64,000 nt of DNA from Anas platyrhynchos (GCF_047663525.1 NC_092613.1:1141501-1205500); one strand, 5' to 3'; shown: positions 1 to 28,981, numbered from the stretch's first letter. A program made the numbers and translations. Notes: a model not told the origin generated them from the letters alone.

Positions 1-2806
1 TCATCCCTACTCAGTATACTATCCAGTATGGCTACCTCTATCACATTTTAAAGAGTGTGTCTAAATTTTAAATGGAAGAAAGGCCAGTTTTATGCATAAA
101 TAAATGTGTTAGGGAACAGCATGTTTGCAAGTTGTGTAAGACTTTTACAGGACTTCGTGTGAAGGAAAGAGAGACTTTTGTTAGTCATCCCTGTTCTTAC
201 TGTAGGACATGGCCTTGTGCCTTATTAAGGAGAAAAAGAATTAGCCTTGAATTATGAAATGAAGTAAAGAAGAGCTAGGATAAATGCTAGGATAAATGCT
301 AGGAATCGCCTGGCTTCTGATCCATGCGATACATATTTTTTCCCTTTCAGTTTGCTAACCTAAATGTGTAGGATTTCTTTTGGAATCGCCTATAGATCCC
401 TATTTGAAATTATATTTCTGTACACCAGTAGGTGGTAGCAGTGGTCACTCACTGTAGAAACCTTCCTGATTGTTTAGCAAACACATGTTTTTTCTGTAGG
501 CAGACACATCGAACTTGTTAAAATATTCAAATGGCATTTAAGTACCTAATATTCTGTTCTAAAAGAAAGATAAAAGCAGAAGCAGCTTTCAAGAGATTCA
601 GCCACATAAACATCCTGTGTCAATTTACTTTGTGTAATCTTTCCATTTATATGCTCTTACGCTAAGTAAAATGTTTCTGCCCATTGTTAAATCTTATTTG
701 AACTTTTGAATACTAGAACTAAAGAAAGGATATGCATGATGAGCTATTTGTAACATCAGAACGTGATTGCAAAACGAAAAACACAAAAGGCACTGCAGTA
801 AGACCCACTGAGCTGCTTAGAGCCAATGCCTGTTACTGCTTCTAGCACTTCTCTGTTGTTTATATAGCTTTCTCAATGAAGAAACACATTAAAACATAAG
901 CAGGTTTCCAGATTAAACACACAGAAGGAATTCATATGGGCATGTATAAACAATAGCAGTAATAGCAGTAGGTGCAGTCATAGCTGGGTGACTGTGCCAA
1001 AAAGAAAGCCTTATGAGTTACAGACAATAAGCTATTCCAGACAAAATAAAATGTCTTGTTGTGCTTGTACAAATCTTTGTAGGGACTGCTGCAATTTAAT
1101 TATAGGAAATAATGCAAACTATGCAAAAATTTAAATAATAAATGATAGATTTGTTTATTCATTTTGCTTACAGTCAGGCTTAGGATGATGGAGAGACTAG
1201 TGAGACTTGCATGCTGTGGTTGAGCAGTAGTATTTTGTGAATTTACATTTTTGCATAGTGAAAATATCTGGTATTTGTATTGCAAAGTTTCTTCTAGCGA
1301 GCCTTGTATGAACTGTGAAGGAAGTCATCTGTCCACTGAAGTGGGAGAAGTAGAGAAGCCTTCTTTCAGAGCTCTGCCTATAAAAAGCAGAGGATGACAA
1401 TTGTCTTACTGACAGAAGAAAAACATCAGTGGCCCAGTTTAAACTAGTTCTTACCAGCTTTCCTCAGGAATTTCTTCTGGAATATTTTTAAAGAGCATTC
1501 ACAGATTTAATTTCCAAAATGCTCTTGTTTAAATACTGAGTTCTGCTAAGCTTCCGAGGAAAGAAAGACAGATCTTATACTACTCTTTTTATTCACATTT
1601 TTGATAGTCAACCTGCATGTGGTAAAGCTTAGGAAACTACTATTCAGGTGAATACTATGTAATTACTACAGCATTCTTACTGAAATCAGCATTGGGTACC
1701 TGGATTTATTTACTACCTTGTATTTGCATAATTTAGTTGTATTAGTCACAGCAGTTTTTAAACAGTGCCAAAAGAATTCTTTCTGGTTCCTGACTTAACT
1801 ACCAACTTACTACTTAATGTGCTGACAGTATCATAAACAAAAAACAAGGCAAGAGAAATTGGGGTAAATGCAAAAGAAATGTTACTAGATTGTGGGGTAA
1901 TTTTGCACCAGCAGGTACCTCAGCTCCTCCATGCTTCTCTTAGCCCTGTCCTCAGGTGGAAAAAGGGGGAGAAAACATGATGATGTAAAAAATATTCATG
2001 GGTTGTGATAAGGACAAGGAGATCTCTCCTTGTGCTGGAGCAAACTCTCTTGGTCCTTTTTCTACTTACAAGATGTTTGTCAAATCTCCAAGCACAGGAC
2101 ATTATCATTTTTGCTGAAGGCATATGTTTTGCACTGAAAAGTACTGGTTCATTATGATTCCTGAATGAAAGGCACCTAAACTCTGCAAGATATCACCTAA
2201 GATGCTTTTTATTAGAGCTAACGCTAAAAGAAAAAAAAAATAGCACAGGTGATCGTACACCCCTTCAAATGCTAGAGCCCTGACCCTGACTCCAAACCAC
2301 ATAGCTATACTGTAGACCTTGTCTGTAGCAGAGGTTTTCCCCTTTCACTCAGTTGAGATAACTACATGATTTTCTTACAAAGAAACAACTCTGCTTGCTC
2401 AATTTCTGCTGTTGAGAAGAGGTGAAGTTCTTATTATAACTTCTTTCTGCTCTGTTAGATAAAGGCAAGACCACAGAGCAGTGGTAATCACTGGAACCAG
2501 GCGGAAGCTGCCTGCAGGCTCCTCTGTCCCAAGAAGCTGGCTGAGTTTGCCCCAGGCCAAGGGATTTGTGCAGCCCCACAGGGGGTTCTGGGGCCACACA
2601 GTATGGGCAGCACAGCACAGGGCAGGCCTGGGCAAACTCGAGTTAACCCTGGTGTGGATCACCAGCTGCTCAGCGCATGGTGGTCTTCTCGACAGGTTCA
2701 CTACCACATGTTCATGTTAGTACTGAGAATACAGTATCATTATGGTAATGTTAGTACTAAATGATGTTCAAAAACTTCTGATACTGAATTGTTTATTTAT
2801 TTGTAG
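1..2806. other. Probable RIOK2 intron, no exon seen
   Basis: I see no exon in this stretch. It ends in a pyrimidine-rich tract and a TAG acceptor just before the RIOK2 terminal exon, so it is best read as the last RIOK2 intron. The intron must start left of the window or in an exon I could not recognise. The piece at 2470-2700 is richer in G+C and open on both strands, but it shows no family motif. Confidence 0.45.
274..304 (+). repeat. Short tandem repeat, 12-bp unit x 2.6
   Basis: The unit gctaggataaat is repeated twice perfectly and then started a third time. It is a small tandem duplication with no evident function. Confidence 0.85.
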
Positions 2807-2968
2807 GAACTGGTGAAAAGGAAGATAAAACGTCAGCTGACAAAACAGCAGAAGTCTGCTCTGAGGCGACGACTACAGAAAGGAGAGGCAAACGTTTATA
2901 CCAAACAACGTCGAGAAAATATGCACAACATTAAGTCAAGCTTGGATGCAGCTAGTTTCTGGGGATAA
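2807..2968 (+). CDS. RIOK2: RIOK2 terminal coding exon (C-terminus only)
   Basis: RIOK2 is an atypical protein kinase that works on cytoplasmic pre-40S ribosomal particles. Only its extreme C-terminus is here. After a TTGTAG acceptor the exon reads 53 codons in phase 0 to a TAA. The product is very basic: a KRKIKRQLTKQQK stretch, then RRRLQKGEAN, then KQRREN, ending in SLDAASFWG. I recognise this as the conserved C-terminal tail of vertebrate RIOK2, which normally ends in FWGE or similar, so this copy is about one residue shorter. No frameshift or stop interrupts the exon and the acceptor is good. The kinase domain exons lie outside the window, so whether the whole gene is functional cannot be judged. 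A poly(A) signal follows 131 bp after the stop. Assignment is from memory of the family, not a search. Confidence 0.85.
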   Translation, partial: ELVKRKIKRQLTKQQKSALRRRLQKGEANVYTKQRRENMHNIKSSLDAASFWG

Positions 2969-3098
2969 TTTATCATAGCTGCCACCGAACATGAGAAAAC
3001 TCACAGTACATACAGCTAAAACAGTTACCTAATAACCAAGCATCCTTTTATACAGTGGAGGAAAAAGTTCTTAACGATACCGTGTATTTTTGGAAACT

Positions 3099-3104
3099 AA
3101 TAAA
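3099..3104 (+). terminator. Poly(A) signal AATAAA of RIOK2
   Basis: A canonical AATAAA lies about 130 bp after the RIOK2 stop codon and is followed within 15-30 bp by a T/G-rich stretch (ctggttttgtttgc). This is the expected layout of a cleavage site, placing the 3' end near 3120-3130. Confidence 0.75.
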
Positions 3105-3129
3105 CATCACGCTGGTTCCTCTGGTTTTG

Positions 3130-15440
<12,311 letters not shown>

Positions 15441-15745
15441 TGTTGTGGTTTAACCTATTAGGCAGCTAAGCACCACGCAGCCATTTGCTTACCCTCCTCC
15501 CTCCCTCTGTGGGATGGGGGAGAGAATCAGGAAAAAGAAAAAGAAAAAAAAAAAAAAAGGAAAGAAAGCCTGTAGGTTGAGATAAAGACAGTTTATTTGG
15601 AGAGAGGAAAAAAAAAAAAAAAAAGAAGAAGAAAAAAAAGGAAAATAATAATAATGATGATAAGAGTATTAATACCACTAATGTGTACAAAACAAGTGAT
15701 GCACAATGCAATTGCTCACCACCTGCTGAACGATGCCCAGAAAGA
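15441..15745 (+). mobile_element. Fragment of an avian ERV LTR
   Basis: It starts TGTTGTGGTTTAACC, then has AAGCACCACGCAGCC, a GTGGGATGGGGGAGAGAATC block and GAGATAAAGACAGTTTA. This order of blocks matches a very common avian endogenous-retrovirus LTR as I remember it (TGTCATGGTTTAACCCC... in consensus form). The middle is expanded by A-rich runs and the right end is lost or diverged near the position given. No retroviral coding sequence adjoins it. Subfamily naming would need a repeat-library search. Confidence 0.65.
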
Positions 15746-16159
15746 AAGAAAATTATCTCTAAGCTACACATGGCTCTGTAAAAGGAGTCTAGATAAACTA
15801 TACTAAAATTCTTTTCGAGTCCAAGCCGAAAAGTGTTGAGAAAACCCCAACACAGAACGTAAAACTTTGGAGTACTGGCTCAATAGTCATGATGTCAATT
15901 GGATTTCTGGTTTTCACATTTCTATTTTCACATTAGCCTGCAACTATTATCATCATAATATACAACACCTTTTTTTCCAGCTACTTCATAAAGTTTTGCA
16001 TTAAAAGTCAGCTGCTTTCCTTGCATGACCATGTGTTTTTGTTTTTGTTTTTTTTTGAGAATGGAAAAGAGGAATCTGAGTATAACATTTTCTCATGTTT
16101 GAAAGTGAGCAGCTTAATGGCTGCTGTGATATCAAAGTTCCAACACATTGACTTAATAG

Positions 16160-16657
<498 letters not shown>

Positions 16658-16930
16658 TAACAATGAATACTACACTTGACTTTTCCAATCTCATTCTGTC
16701 CCAGCCCTCACCGACTTGAGAGACAAGGTACCTGAAGGAAAACAACACAGAGTTCTAGGAATGATTTTACCAGTCTTGTCTCTGGTTTCCAGTCATATCT
16801 ACAATGAAGTGAAACATTATGAGTAACTCAAGTCAGGCCAGATATGTCCCTTCTACGTCAATAACCAAACCTGTCAAGTTAAGAACATGGAATTAATGAA
16901 AAGGAAATCCTTCTATTTTGATCTGAGTTC

Positions 16931-16932
<2 letters not shown>

Positions 16933-16967
<35 letters not shown>
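16933..16967. repeat. 35-bp poly(T) run
   Basis: Uninterrupted T on the + strand. It could be the poly(A) tail of a minus-strand retrocopy, but nothing recognisable sits on its left. The length is prone to sequencing error. Confidence 0.9.
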
Positions 16968-17984
16968 CTAGACCAAGAAGAACCAGCAAAAGTCGGGTGA
17001 AAAATGAAATGAAAAATGTTAAGGCCAGGCAGCTTGCTCACTGCAAGTGCTAATCTGAAAGCAGATGGAGTGCATCTTCATACACTCCATCCTGAGACAC
17101 TCCACTCAACAGGCCAGACCAGCTGATGAAGTGCATTGCTGTCCTGAAGTTGAATGTGATGGGCTACTTTTAAGTCTCTTGTTTATGCTGTAGTACTTGA
17201 GGTCTATGGCAGGACCACAGCACACTCTTATTTGTCTACCCTTCTTTCTTGATCGTGTGTGGGAAAGAGAGAACGTGCAGAGGCCCTCAGCCACATGTTG
17301 CACCTGTCACTCTGTGCAGCTACATCCCTGAGCCAAAGTACCAAACTTCATGCTTGTGAAAGGACTTTACACAAACTACAGAAATCTAAAATGAAGCATC
17401 CAAACACTTACAGAAGGGTGGGCCCTCTCGATGCACCTCAACGTGGGATCCACAAGTCCTCACGTGGTTTCATCCAGCACACTTCTCTGTCCCTCCTCGC
17501 TAAACTTGCTCAGAGGCAGCTGTTACCAAGGTGTCACAGTGACATCATTCAATTCTGTTTCTGAAGTCATCACCGTAGGCCCCTGGCAGCGGCAACACAA
17601 CACTCTCTCTTGCTAATGCGAATGTCTCTGAAACAAGTAGAGAAGTCCCACTCTCCCCAAGCTGACTTTAATTGGAGTAGTTCCAAAATTATTCTCTGCC
17701 CCCCTACATCTGGGGAAGGTGTGTGAGAAATCTTTTCCTTAAGAAAGGATTACAAGCCAAAAAAAGCTTGCTTCTGATACGTTCCCCTTCCTTTTAGAGC
17801 TGTTCACCTTTGATTTCCAAGGAAGAAAAAAGAAGGTGAAATCAACAATTCTCCTCCTCCGAGTTGGGAATATGAAATAAGCCCAATTATTTAGGAAGTG
17901 TGAAAAAGGAAACTATACATTTCCTTGTTAAACACCTTGTTGCTTCTGAAAACTTTTCCAGTACTTTGCAGCTGCAGTGCTTTT

Positions 17985-18860
17985 CGGTGGGTGGGCAGCC
18001 GAGCTCCATCACGGCCACTCTCTCCCTCCCCCTCCTCAAAGAAAAGGGAGAGAAAATACGAGGCAAAGGGCTCAAGGGTTGAGACAAGGACAGGGAGATC
18101 GCTCAACAAGGATCGTGATGGGCAAAGCAGACTCAGCATAGGGAGACAGTAAGATTTCCTGCCTAACTACTACTACTACCAGGCTAGACAAGTGAGAACC
18201 AAAGGAAAGAAACCAAAAACACCTTCCTTCCCCCCATCTGAGCTCTTCCAGCTCCTCCCCCCGTGCAGCGCAGGGGAACAGGGGGACTGGACTGGGGGTT
18301 GTGCTCAGTCTGTAGCACTTCATCTCCACCACTCCTCGGTCCCTCTTTGCCCCTGCTCCACGTGGGCTCCTGTCCACGGGCTGCAGCTCTGGCCCGGGGC
18401 CTGCTCCTGCGGGGGCTCTCCATGGGCCGCAGCCTCCTCCAGGCCACATCCACCTGCTCCACCGGGGGCTCCTCCACCCATGGGGGGGCTGCAGCGTGGA
18501 GATCTGCTCCATGGGGGACCCATGGGCTGCAGGGGGACAGCCTGCTCCACCAGGGGCCTCTCCCTGCACAGCCCGCAGGGGAACTGCTGCTGCCTGCCTG
18601 CAGCACCTCCTGCCCTCCTGCGGCGCTCACCTGGGGGGCTGCAGGGCTGCTTCTCTCACGCTTTCACAATCCTCTCTCCCAGCTGCTGTTGCACAGCAGT
18701 ATTTTCCCCCCTTCCTTAAATCTGCTCCCCCGAAGCCCACCCAGCAGCACTCCCTGCCTCGGCTCTGGCCAGCAGCAGCTCCTTTTTGGAGCCATCTGGA
18801 GCTGGCTCTGCTCTGATGCTGACAAGATGGGGCTGCATTCATTTCCAAACTGCCTGTCAT
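17985..18860 (+). mobile_element. GC-rich avian ERVL-type LTR-derived segment
   Basis: Successive landmarks are GGGTTGAGACAAGGACAGGG, an AGCGCAGGGGAACAGGG block, then many copies of the 'ctgctcc-a/gcgtgg-g-ctc-cacgggctgcag' type motif, then TCTCTCACGCTTTCACAATCC, TCTGCTCCCCCGAAG and TTTTGGAGCCATCTGGAGCTGGC. This order is that of a repeat scattered widely in bird genomes, usually labelled an ERVL LTR. The long open frames on both strands here (up to about 200 codons) are a by-product of the GC-rich internal repeats and are not genes. Boundaries are approximate and no target-site duplication was found. Confidence 0.7.
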
Positions 18861-21800
18861 AAAGGCCTTCACCTTTGCATTACATTGAGGCAGCGGTGAT
18901 CTCAGCCTTATTGTATTGCTCTGCGTAATGTAGCTCCCAAAAGAGATCCCAAGGTCCAGAACAGACATGGAAATAACTGGGGGGTTGTAAGGAAAACAAT
19001 TGCATTCCATCTACATGCTTGGGTGTTATTAACAGAGCTTTGTATACTGAGCTGGTGCTTGGTAGGAGAAAAACCATAAATCTTCCCTAGGAAAGTAGGA
19101 CCCCCTCAGCTACATACTGCTGTGAGGAAACTCAGATGTAAGAACACACTTAAATAACACATCAGCAGAGCTGTTGTGCTCCTGACCACCAAAGGCACCT
19201 TTTTCCAACACCGTCGTACTGGAAGTTGATGCAGCTGGTTCCATCCTTAACGTGGGACTGTACAGTGCTTTAAAAGAAATATTTTTTCACAGCTTTGGAG
19301 AAAGTGAAGCAGAGAAAACCCCACCTAACCACTGATACCTGGACCCTAAACTGCCACAGACTGACAGCGATGCCCACTGGATATCTCCTGCTGCCTTCTG
19401 ACTGCTCCAGCAGAAGTCCCGTTTGAATTAGCCAGCAGGTCCCTCTGAGTGGCTTTGCTAAAACTCCCGCCGTAGGAAGTATCCTACGGGAGCCAAGTTG
19501 CTAAACTGATGTGTGGTTTTCCCTTAACCCCCTCAGCCCTGACTTTGCAGCTCCTGACGACACTGCCAACGTGTGCAGTGTCACCGTGTGCCAACTAGGT
19601 GCCAGCTGCCATGGTTTATAGATTGTAAAATGAGTGATTTGGGACTCGTGAGCACTGAGAACAGGTTAGCGATTGCTTAAGAGCTTTACTTGTGTCGCTC
19701 TGGGGCAGGGAGATGGGTGAAACATCTTAGGCTTGAAAGTGATTCCCTGCAGAGGGACGTGCTCAGATCTGCACAACAGATCTGTTGTTTTGCTCACCTT
19801 ATTAGATCCCTGCTTGAGAGGTTGCTTGCAAGAATCGATTCCTCTTTACCTTGATGTGTCAAGCTAAAGACAAATCTGTGCCAAAGCACTGTCTGATCAG
19901 ACGAGTGCCTCAGTTCAGGATTGTTCTTGGACAGCTCCAGAAACACCAGGACGATCAGCGCCTTCAGGAACAGATTAATTGGATCTCGAGGCTGTCATAA
20001 AACAGGTCCCTGAAGTTTGAAGACTCTTCCAATAGTTTGGGCCAGCAAGGAGCAGCTGTACCTGGCGGCTGCGGTAACTCGGGGCTCAGAGTCTCAGAGA
20101 GCGTGCTGAAAGGTGACCCCCAGCTGGCTGCTGGAGGAAGCTGAGGCAGCGTTCAGCTCTAACCTTTGCCTTCTTGGCTGTCATCTTTGCACTCCTGCTG
20201 TCAGTGGGTGTTGAGTGTCCTTCCCCCCAGCCTCAGCACGTGCCCTCAGATGTAGGCAGCCTTTAGCAGCTAGAATTCACTCAAATATAAAGAGTACAAA
20301 TCATGTGTTTTCTGCTTTTGCTTTGGAACTCTTAGCTTGAGGTTTTCCTGCAGGCCATGAGGTTTCTTGCAGCAGCAGGGATGAGTTCTGTTAGCAAGAG
20401 GCTGTTCTGTGCTTCGACTGTGGGAAGATGAATGGTTACCTGTGCACCGTTAAATAGAACTTGACACCTAGCACACCGCACTTGCAGCCTGTGGGGTGCT
20501 TTAACAAGCAGGTAAATCAGCAGAGGCTGTTTTGCAGCCGGGGTGATGCTGGGTGATTAAAAAGCAGGGGCAGAACAAGGAGTTTCTAGTGTTTGTTCTT
20601 GCTTGTCATCCGACTCTCCACTTCCACTGTTCGTTAGAAAAAAAACAAAAACAAAAACAAAAAACAAAAAACAAGGGGTAAGCATCTTAATATCTTTATT
20701 ACAAATGGAAGGCACAAAACAGACCAGCTACAGAGACTGTCCAAGAGAAATACTTGGTGCTTTATAAACAAACAAGGAAGTACCCTTAGGTGGGTGTGAT
20801 AATCCTCCTCTAATGCGTTTTTGGAGTGCAAAAATAGATTTGTTCCTTTCTTGCTCTTCTCTCCAGGACAAAGGCAGAATAGGCAACTGCAAAGTTAGAC
20901 CAGGGAGGTCAGTTTGTTCCATACTGAGAAAGACAAGCCTGTAAAACAAACTAGACAGATTTTCTTGGTACTATTCATCTTCCTTCAGCAAAGGCAAAGC
21001 TTATGACACTTGTTGGTGTGTATTTCCAGACCCCCAGCTACTGGCACTGTAGCGCATCTCTAATTCTTTGGTACAAAAGGTTCAAAATCTCTTAATGCAA
21101 ACATTTTACCAGCACCCTGGAGCAAAAAAAAGAAATCTAAAAATCTTACCAACTTCTATTACAGACCTGCTGAGTGCACCAGAGTTACTCATTTTTATTC
21201 AGGCTTTCAGGGGCAACTTCAGTTGGTTTAGTGCCCGGATTGCCGTGTTAGCAGGTGTCAGTTTAAAAAAAAAAAGCTTTTGAGGTCCTTTTTAAAATGA
21301 GACTGCTTTTTTGGAATTTAGGGCTGCGAGGTATGCTTGGTTTTGCTTTCTTCCCATTCCTTAGACCAGATCCATTCAGATTCTGAACAGCGTTCCCGGT
21401 CTGTTCAGGAAACTGGAAGGCAACAAGCAAAATGATGAGCTCCTTGGGCAGTCAAAAGAGCTAAATCTGGAGAGTGTTTTGAGTCAAACTTCCATGCTAA
21501 GGAGCACCAGTAATTGTTAGAAGTAGATGCAGAGGAACCTGCATGGCACTGGGTGTGTTTCTGAAGGTGCTAAAGGTCCGAAGTGACGATTCCTATCCAT
21601 AGTAAAGAAGAGAAGGAAAGCTTGCACTTAACTACTGTTTTTATTCCCTTTGCCCAGCAGTCAAAAGCAGTAACTAATATGAGAAGCCAACTTTTCCTCT
21701 CTTTATTTTAGATTTGGGAAAATTCCCTGCCAAAAAAATATTTCCTGGAAAATTCACTAGTGTTTGTGTGAGTAAAAGGTTTCAACCTTTGATTATTAAT

Positions 21801-23572
21801 TTGTAAGAACTATTTCATCCACTTTTGTCCAGAAGAGTCAGAAATAATTTGCACAGAAATGTGCAGCGTTTTAATGAAAGGTTTCAGAATCACTCTAATT
21901 TGAACTTTATCTGGTCTGGTTGCAGGTTTTGTGTTTAGTGTCTTTAAAAAAAATAATAATTAAAATTTCTGACTTCATCTCAGAAAAAAGAAAAAAAAAT
22001 GCTTGTGGCTAAATAAAATCTGTTGCAGCTCTGCTCATCGAAAAATCATTGGCTGTTAAATTGGACCTAAGTCGTCTTCTCTAACCTTTCATGATCCTGC
22101 AGCAATGGATGAGGATGGATATATGGATTAGGGAACAGCACGTGGTGGCAAACCTGTGGTATTTGCTACAGCGCAGAAAGAAAAACCCAATTGCTTCCAA
22201 AAAATCCAACTAATTCAAAATCCTTGGCATCATGCAGTCATGCCACTGGCAAAGTGAGCATTCCCCTGCCTCTCAAAGCTTGCTGTACCCTTGATCTGCT
22301 GTCTTCCTGCTGTTAATTGATTGCAACTCTACGTGTCTGATCAGGGCTACGAGTTGTTCTCGCTATGGAGATCATACAACATATACTGTGCACGCTTGTG
22401 TGTATAGATCTGTTTATCCTGTATGCATGTACATACGTCTGCATATTTGTGTGCTGGCCCCCAGATCACTCATGTTACAAAGCATCGGCCTCGAAGGCAT
22501 ACTCATCAAAATCTTTTGTAGAGCCTCCATTTTTTTCTAGTTCCCTCAAAATGAGAGAATTTTTACGCGCTCTCTGTGTCGAAAAGGCAAAAATTCTGAT
22601 TTTCACTGTCGCTCTCGCTAACTTTCTCTCACTCCCTCCTCGTGTGTGTATAAACACAGATGTGTGTATGCGTATGCATATCTGTGGATTTATATGCACT
22701 GGTATGTTTTTTGCTGTACAGGTAATAAAGACGGGGAAAGGTTTTTGTGTTTTCTTAATAGGTGAAGAAATCTTGAAGACCAGAGATTGGAACATACTGA
22801 ATTTTAAATTAAAAAAAAAAAAAAAAAGTTAAATTGTCCGGCTGTGGAAGATGGAGCCTCATTTTTGCAGCCACTTTGAATCATGAGTTCATCTCTAAAT
22901 GCGCTGGGTTTTTTGTTTTTGTTTTGTTTTGTTTTTTGGTTTTTATTTTTTTGAAGAGCTAACTATCCCTGGCTGTCTCCAGTCTGAGAGAGCATTCAAA
23001 TGGACTTGCTTCCTCTATTAGTTATAAGCTGTTTAAAAGCACATCCTATGTTTGAATTGTGGATGAGAGGTTCCCTTGGCAAAGTGAGGAGGAAAATTCT
23101 TCCTACCCCTTTATTTTTAATTCACGGATTCAGTCTTGGTTTGGCCTACAGGAGAAGTTAACTGGAAGTCTTTGAAGATCGATAACTTTGCTGAGGTTGT
23201 CCAGGTAGGTGAAATGGAAGACCCACAGTGCCTGGAACGTGCTGTTTAATGCGTCCTAACTGTGTTCTAGAGAAGTTATTTGTAGCCAGAGTTGATTATT
23301 GACTTGCATGTATGATCAGGTGGTTTTTTAAGGAGTGACTCCGTTTTCAGGCTTCCAGATGTGCTCCAAGTCATCTTATTGAGGATGTGGAAGAGAACGC
23401 TTGCTGACAAAGCTCCTGGCAGCTTTACGGAACTTTCATATTTAGTTAGTTCATGTAGCAGCTGATTTCAAGGCTTTGCTCTCTTCGAGAGACTGATAAC
23501 TTGATTTGATGAACTGAAGAAAGCTGGAAAAATGTTGGTTCCTCATTATTTTTCACTTGTTACTTTCTTTAG
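18861..23572. other. No gene recognised; upstream region of ZC3H11A copy
   Basis: No coding exon was seen. Poly(A)/A-rich runs sit at 20639-20672 and 22810-22827. A segment ending at about 23203 in CCAG followed by GTAGGT could be a non-coding 5' exon of the ZC3H11A copy, but a donor-like site alone is weak support. Confidence 0.4.
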
Positions 23573-26853
<3,281 letters not shown>

Positions 26854-27480
26854 GTGAGTTAGTACAGTCAGTACTTTAGGTGTTAGCTGAGCACGTGTTT
26901 CGATGATAGATGGTGGCAAATAAGCATGTTAGGAATAGACACAAGGAGACAGCGTGTGGGAAGATGCTCTTTTCAAAGTTCTTGGAAATCTGTGGCTTTA
27001 TTAGTTTAGTTGAAGATGGAAGTGGTTCAAGAGGAACTGAGTTGTGTTTTTGGGCTATTCAGCGTATTTTCCTTGAAACAGTAGATCACCGTATTTAAAG
27101 CTATGTGGTTATTCCACAAATGCTTGAAAGTCTGCTCCTAACGTCAGCCTAGAGTCCTAAATTGTGATGTGCTGCTCATTTCTTTGTGGTGTTTGAACAT
27201 TTGCCAGTTAACTGTAAATTCATGCATGTATACAAAGCTGTACGCAGACCAGGAAGCTGCTGATGCTCCAACTGAGTTTCTGGGTGTGCATTACGCTCCT
27301 CTTAACATGTGTGTTGGGGGCTTACAGCAGTGCTTACAGTAGAGCTATTTGACCTGCAGTGTGGGTTAAGGTGGGTAACATAGAAAAGGGATTCGGTGTT
27401 ACTGAAACACTGGATATGTTACTTTTATCATAGTTAGCTTTGTTACATCATGTCTAAAACTAGACTGAAGCTCTTCAGGG
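26854..27480. other. Intron-like remainder of ZC3H11A copy
   Basis: The donor GTGAGT follows the last recognised ZC3H11A exon, but no later exon of the gene is visible here or further right. The break point of the gene fragment must lie between 26854 and the GKAP1 exon. Confidence 0.5.
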
Positions 27481-27740
27481 CATTGTCCTGTCTTCTGTTT
27501 CTGAGAAGTACTTAAATGCTTTAGGGAACTGAAGCTAGAAATACACCCTTTTGTTTCAGTCATTTCACAGTTTAGCTTTCTAAATGTCTCTTTGTTTATC
27601 AAGTCTTTAGGGTGGACTAAGCTCTGTGTACTTACAAATTGCTGCATCAGACATGCTAAAGCAGTGTTCCATGTCATTAGTAGGACCGACTTGGTCTTAT
27701 CTGTTGTTTTAATATAAAAATCTGAAATAATCCATTCACG
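27481..27740 (+). repeat. Duplicated segment, copy 1
   Basis: From cattgtcctgtctt to tccattcacg this stretch aligns colinearly with 32304-32550 in the same orientation, with about one mismatch per ten to fifteen bases by eye. The main difference is about 14 bases present here (after caaattgct) and absent there. Copy 1 has lost CpGs kept in copy 2 (tccattcacg against tccgttcgcg). I recognise no gene or transposon in it. Confidence 0.9.
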
Positions 27741-27790
27741 TATGCTGACATGGTTTGTAGAAAAGCATGACCTACAAATGAGTAAAGCAC

Positions 27791-27810
27791 TAAATAAATA
27801 AATAAATAAA
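27791..27810. repeat. (TAAA)5 microsatellite
   Basis: Five perfect TAAA units. The remaining sequence between 27741 and 28418 holds no gene that I recognise. Confidence 0.9.
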
Positions 27811-28418
27811 TTACTACTTGCTAGAAATAACCATTGCTATAATGTTGCCTTAAAATTATATGGTACATGTATATAATGCTCATCTTCTGTTGGTGATGCA
27901 TGAATCTGAGTAACAGGTACTTTTGGCTGCAGGAGCTGTGTTCACAACTCTTACTGCTTGGAGCAGACTGCACAGAGAGTTGCACTAACAGCCTGCTAGT
28001 GATATGCAGATCAGAACGTTTGGGAACTGGGTCATTTATGGGAGCTGTCAATCCATGCCATGATGGTGTTGCAAGTTGGATTATTGAGGGATCTTTTTGT
28101 AACGGGGTTACTTACTTCCTTGACACATTAGTGAAAGCCTTCTCTCAAGACTATGGCTCTTGCTAATACATAACACAAATGGAAACAATTTCAAATACTT
28201 GCTAGCAGGCTTTGCTTCCTTTTACCTTCATGCGGATTTTTCCTGTAGCCTATGTAGTAGGGAATATTGTGTTCAGATAAATAGGGTTTGGGCAACAGGC
28301 TGTTATTTACTTCCAATATTTTACCGCACTTCAAAACTCTTCCTTGAAAACTACTGTAGAAGTTGAAATGATGCTTCAGGTCATAGTTTGATCTGTGGAA
28401 TTATGAAACTCCTTGTGG

Positions 28419-28981
28419 TATTTGATTAAGGAGGCATTGGGGAGGCATTGGGGAGGCAAGGACAATCCCCAGACAAGGACTGTATATCTCGAAACAAGAC
28501 GCTGCAACTCATGATAAGGAAGCGGTAGACAGACAGAGAAACAAATGGAAGGACTATAAATCTCAAAACTGGACATTGGAATTCATTATAAAGATACAAC
28601 AAATGGAAGAATTAGCAACAACCAGCGCTTGCAATTAAGAAACATGCCAACTCAGCAGATTCCTGACCAAAGGTGAAAAGTACACTGTGAGGAAGACTCG
28701 GGGTCTTCCTCCCAAAGACCCCTGCCCACAATTCTTGGGAGGCTCTACGCAGGTGCAAGGTGCCAAAAGGCTAATTAGCATGAGAAGCGAGGGAAGGCGG
28801 GGATAGGTAAGGAATATGTATAGGCACTTGTAGAATATTGAGAGATTGATTGTATAAATTCAAGACTGCTTTCCGCCTTGGGTATGCACGATAGGTGGAG
28901 AGATCCCCTGTGCATCATCCAGCGCTGCAATAAAGACTATACCACTTAAAGGAATTTCGGCTTCGATCTTTGAATCATATT
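28419..28981 (+). mobile_element. Solo ERV LTR with target-site duplication
   Basis: The LTR proper is 28423-28977 (555 bp). It starts TGATT and ends AATCA, a perfect 5-bp inverted terminal repeat with TG...CA ends. It is flanked by the 4-bp direct repeat TATT (28419-28422 and 28978-28981). Inside are a TATAAA at 28853-28858 and an AATAAA at 28929-28934, spaced as in a U3-R-U5 LTR and giving the orientation. A near-perfect GGAGGCATTGG duplication opens the U3. No gag, pol or env sequence adjoins it, so it is a solo LTR left by recombination between two LTRs. A 4-bp duplication is usual for gammaretrovirus-like (class I) elements. The LTR family itself I cannot name. Confidence 0.85.

Noticed and set aside
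18184..18862. Frames of 148-199 codons on both strands
   Set aside because: They overlap on both strands inside the GC-rich LTR-derived repeat; composition keeps them open.
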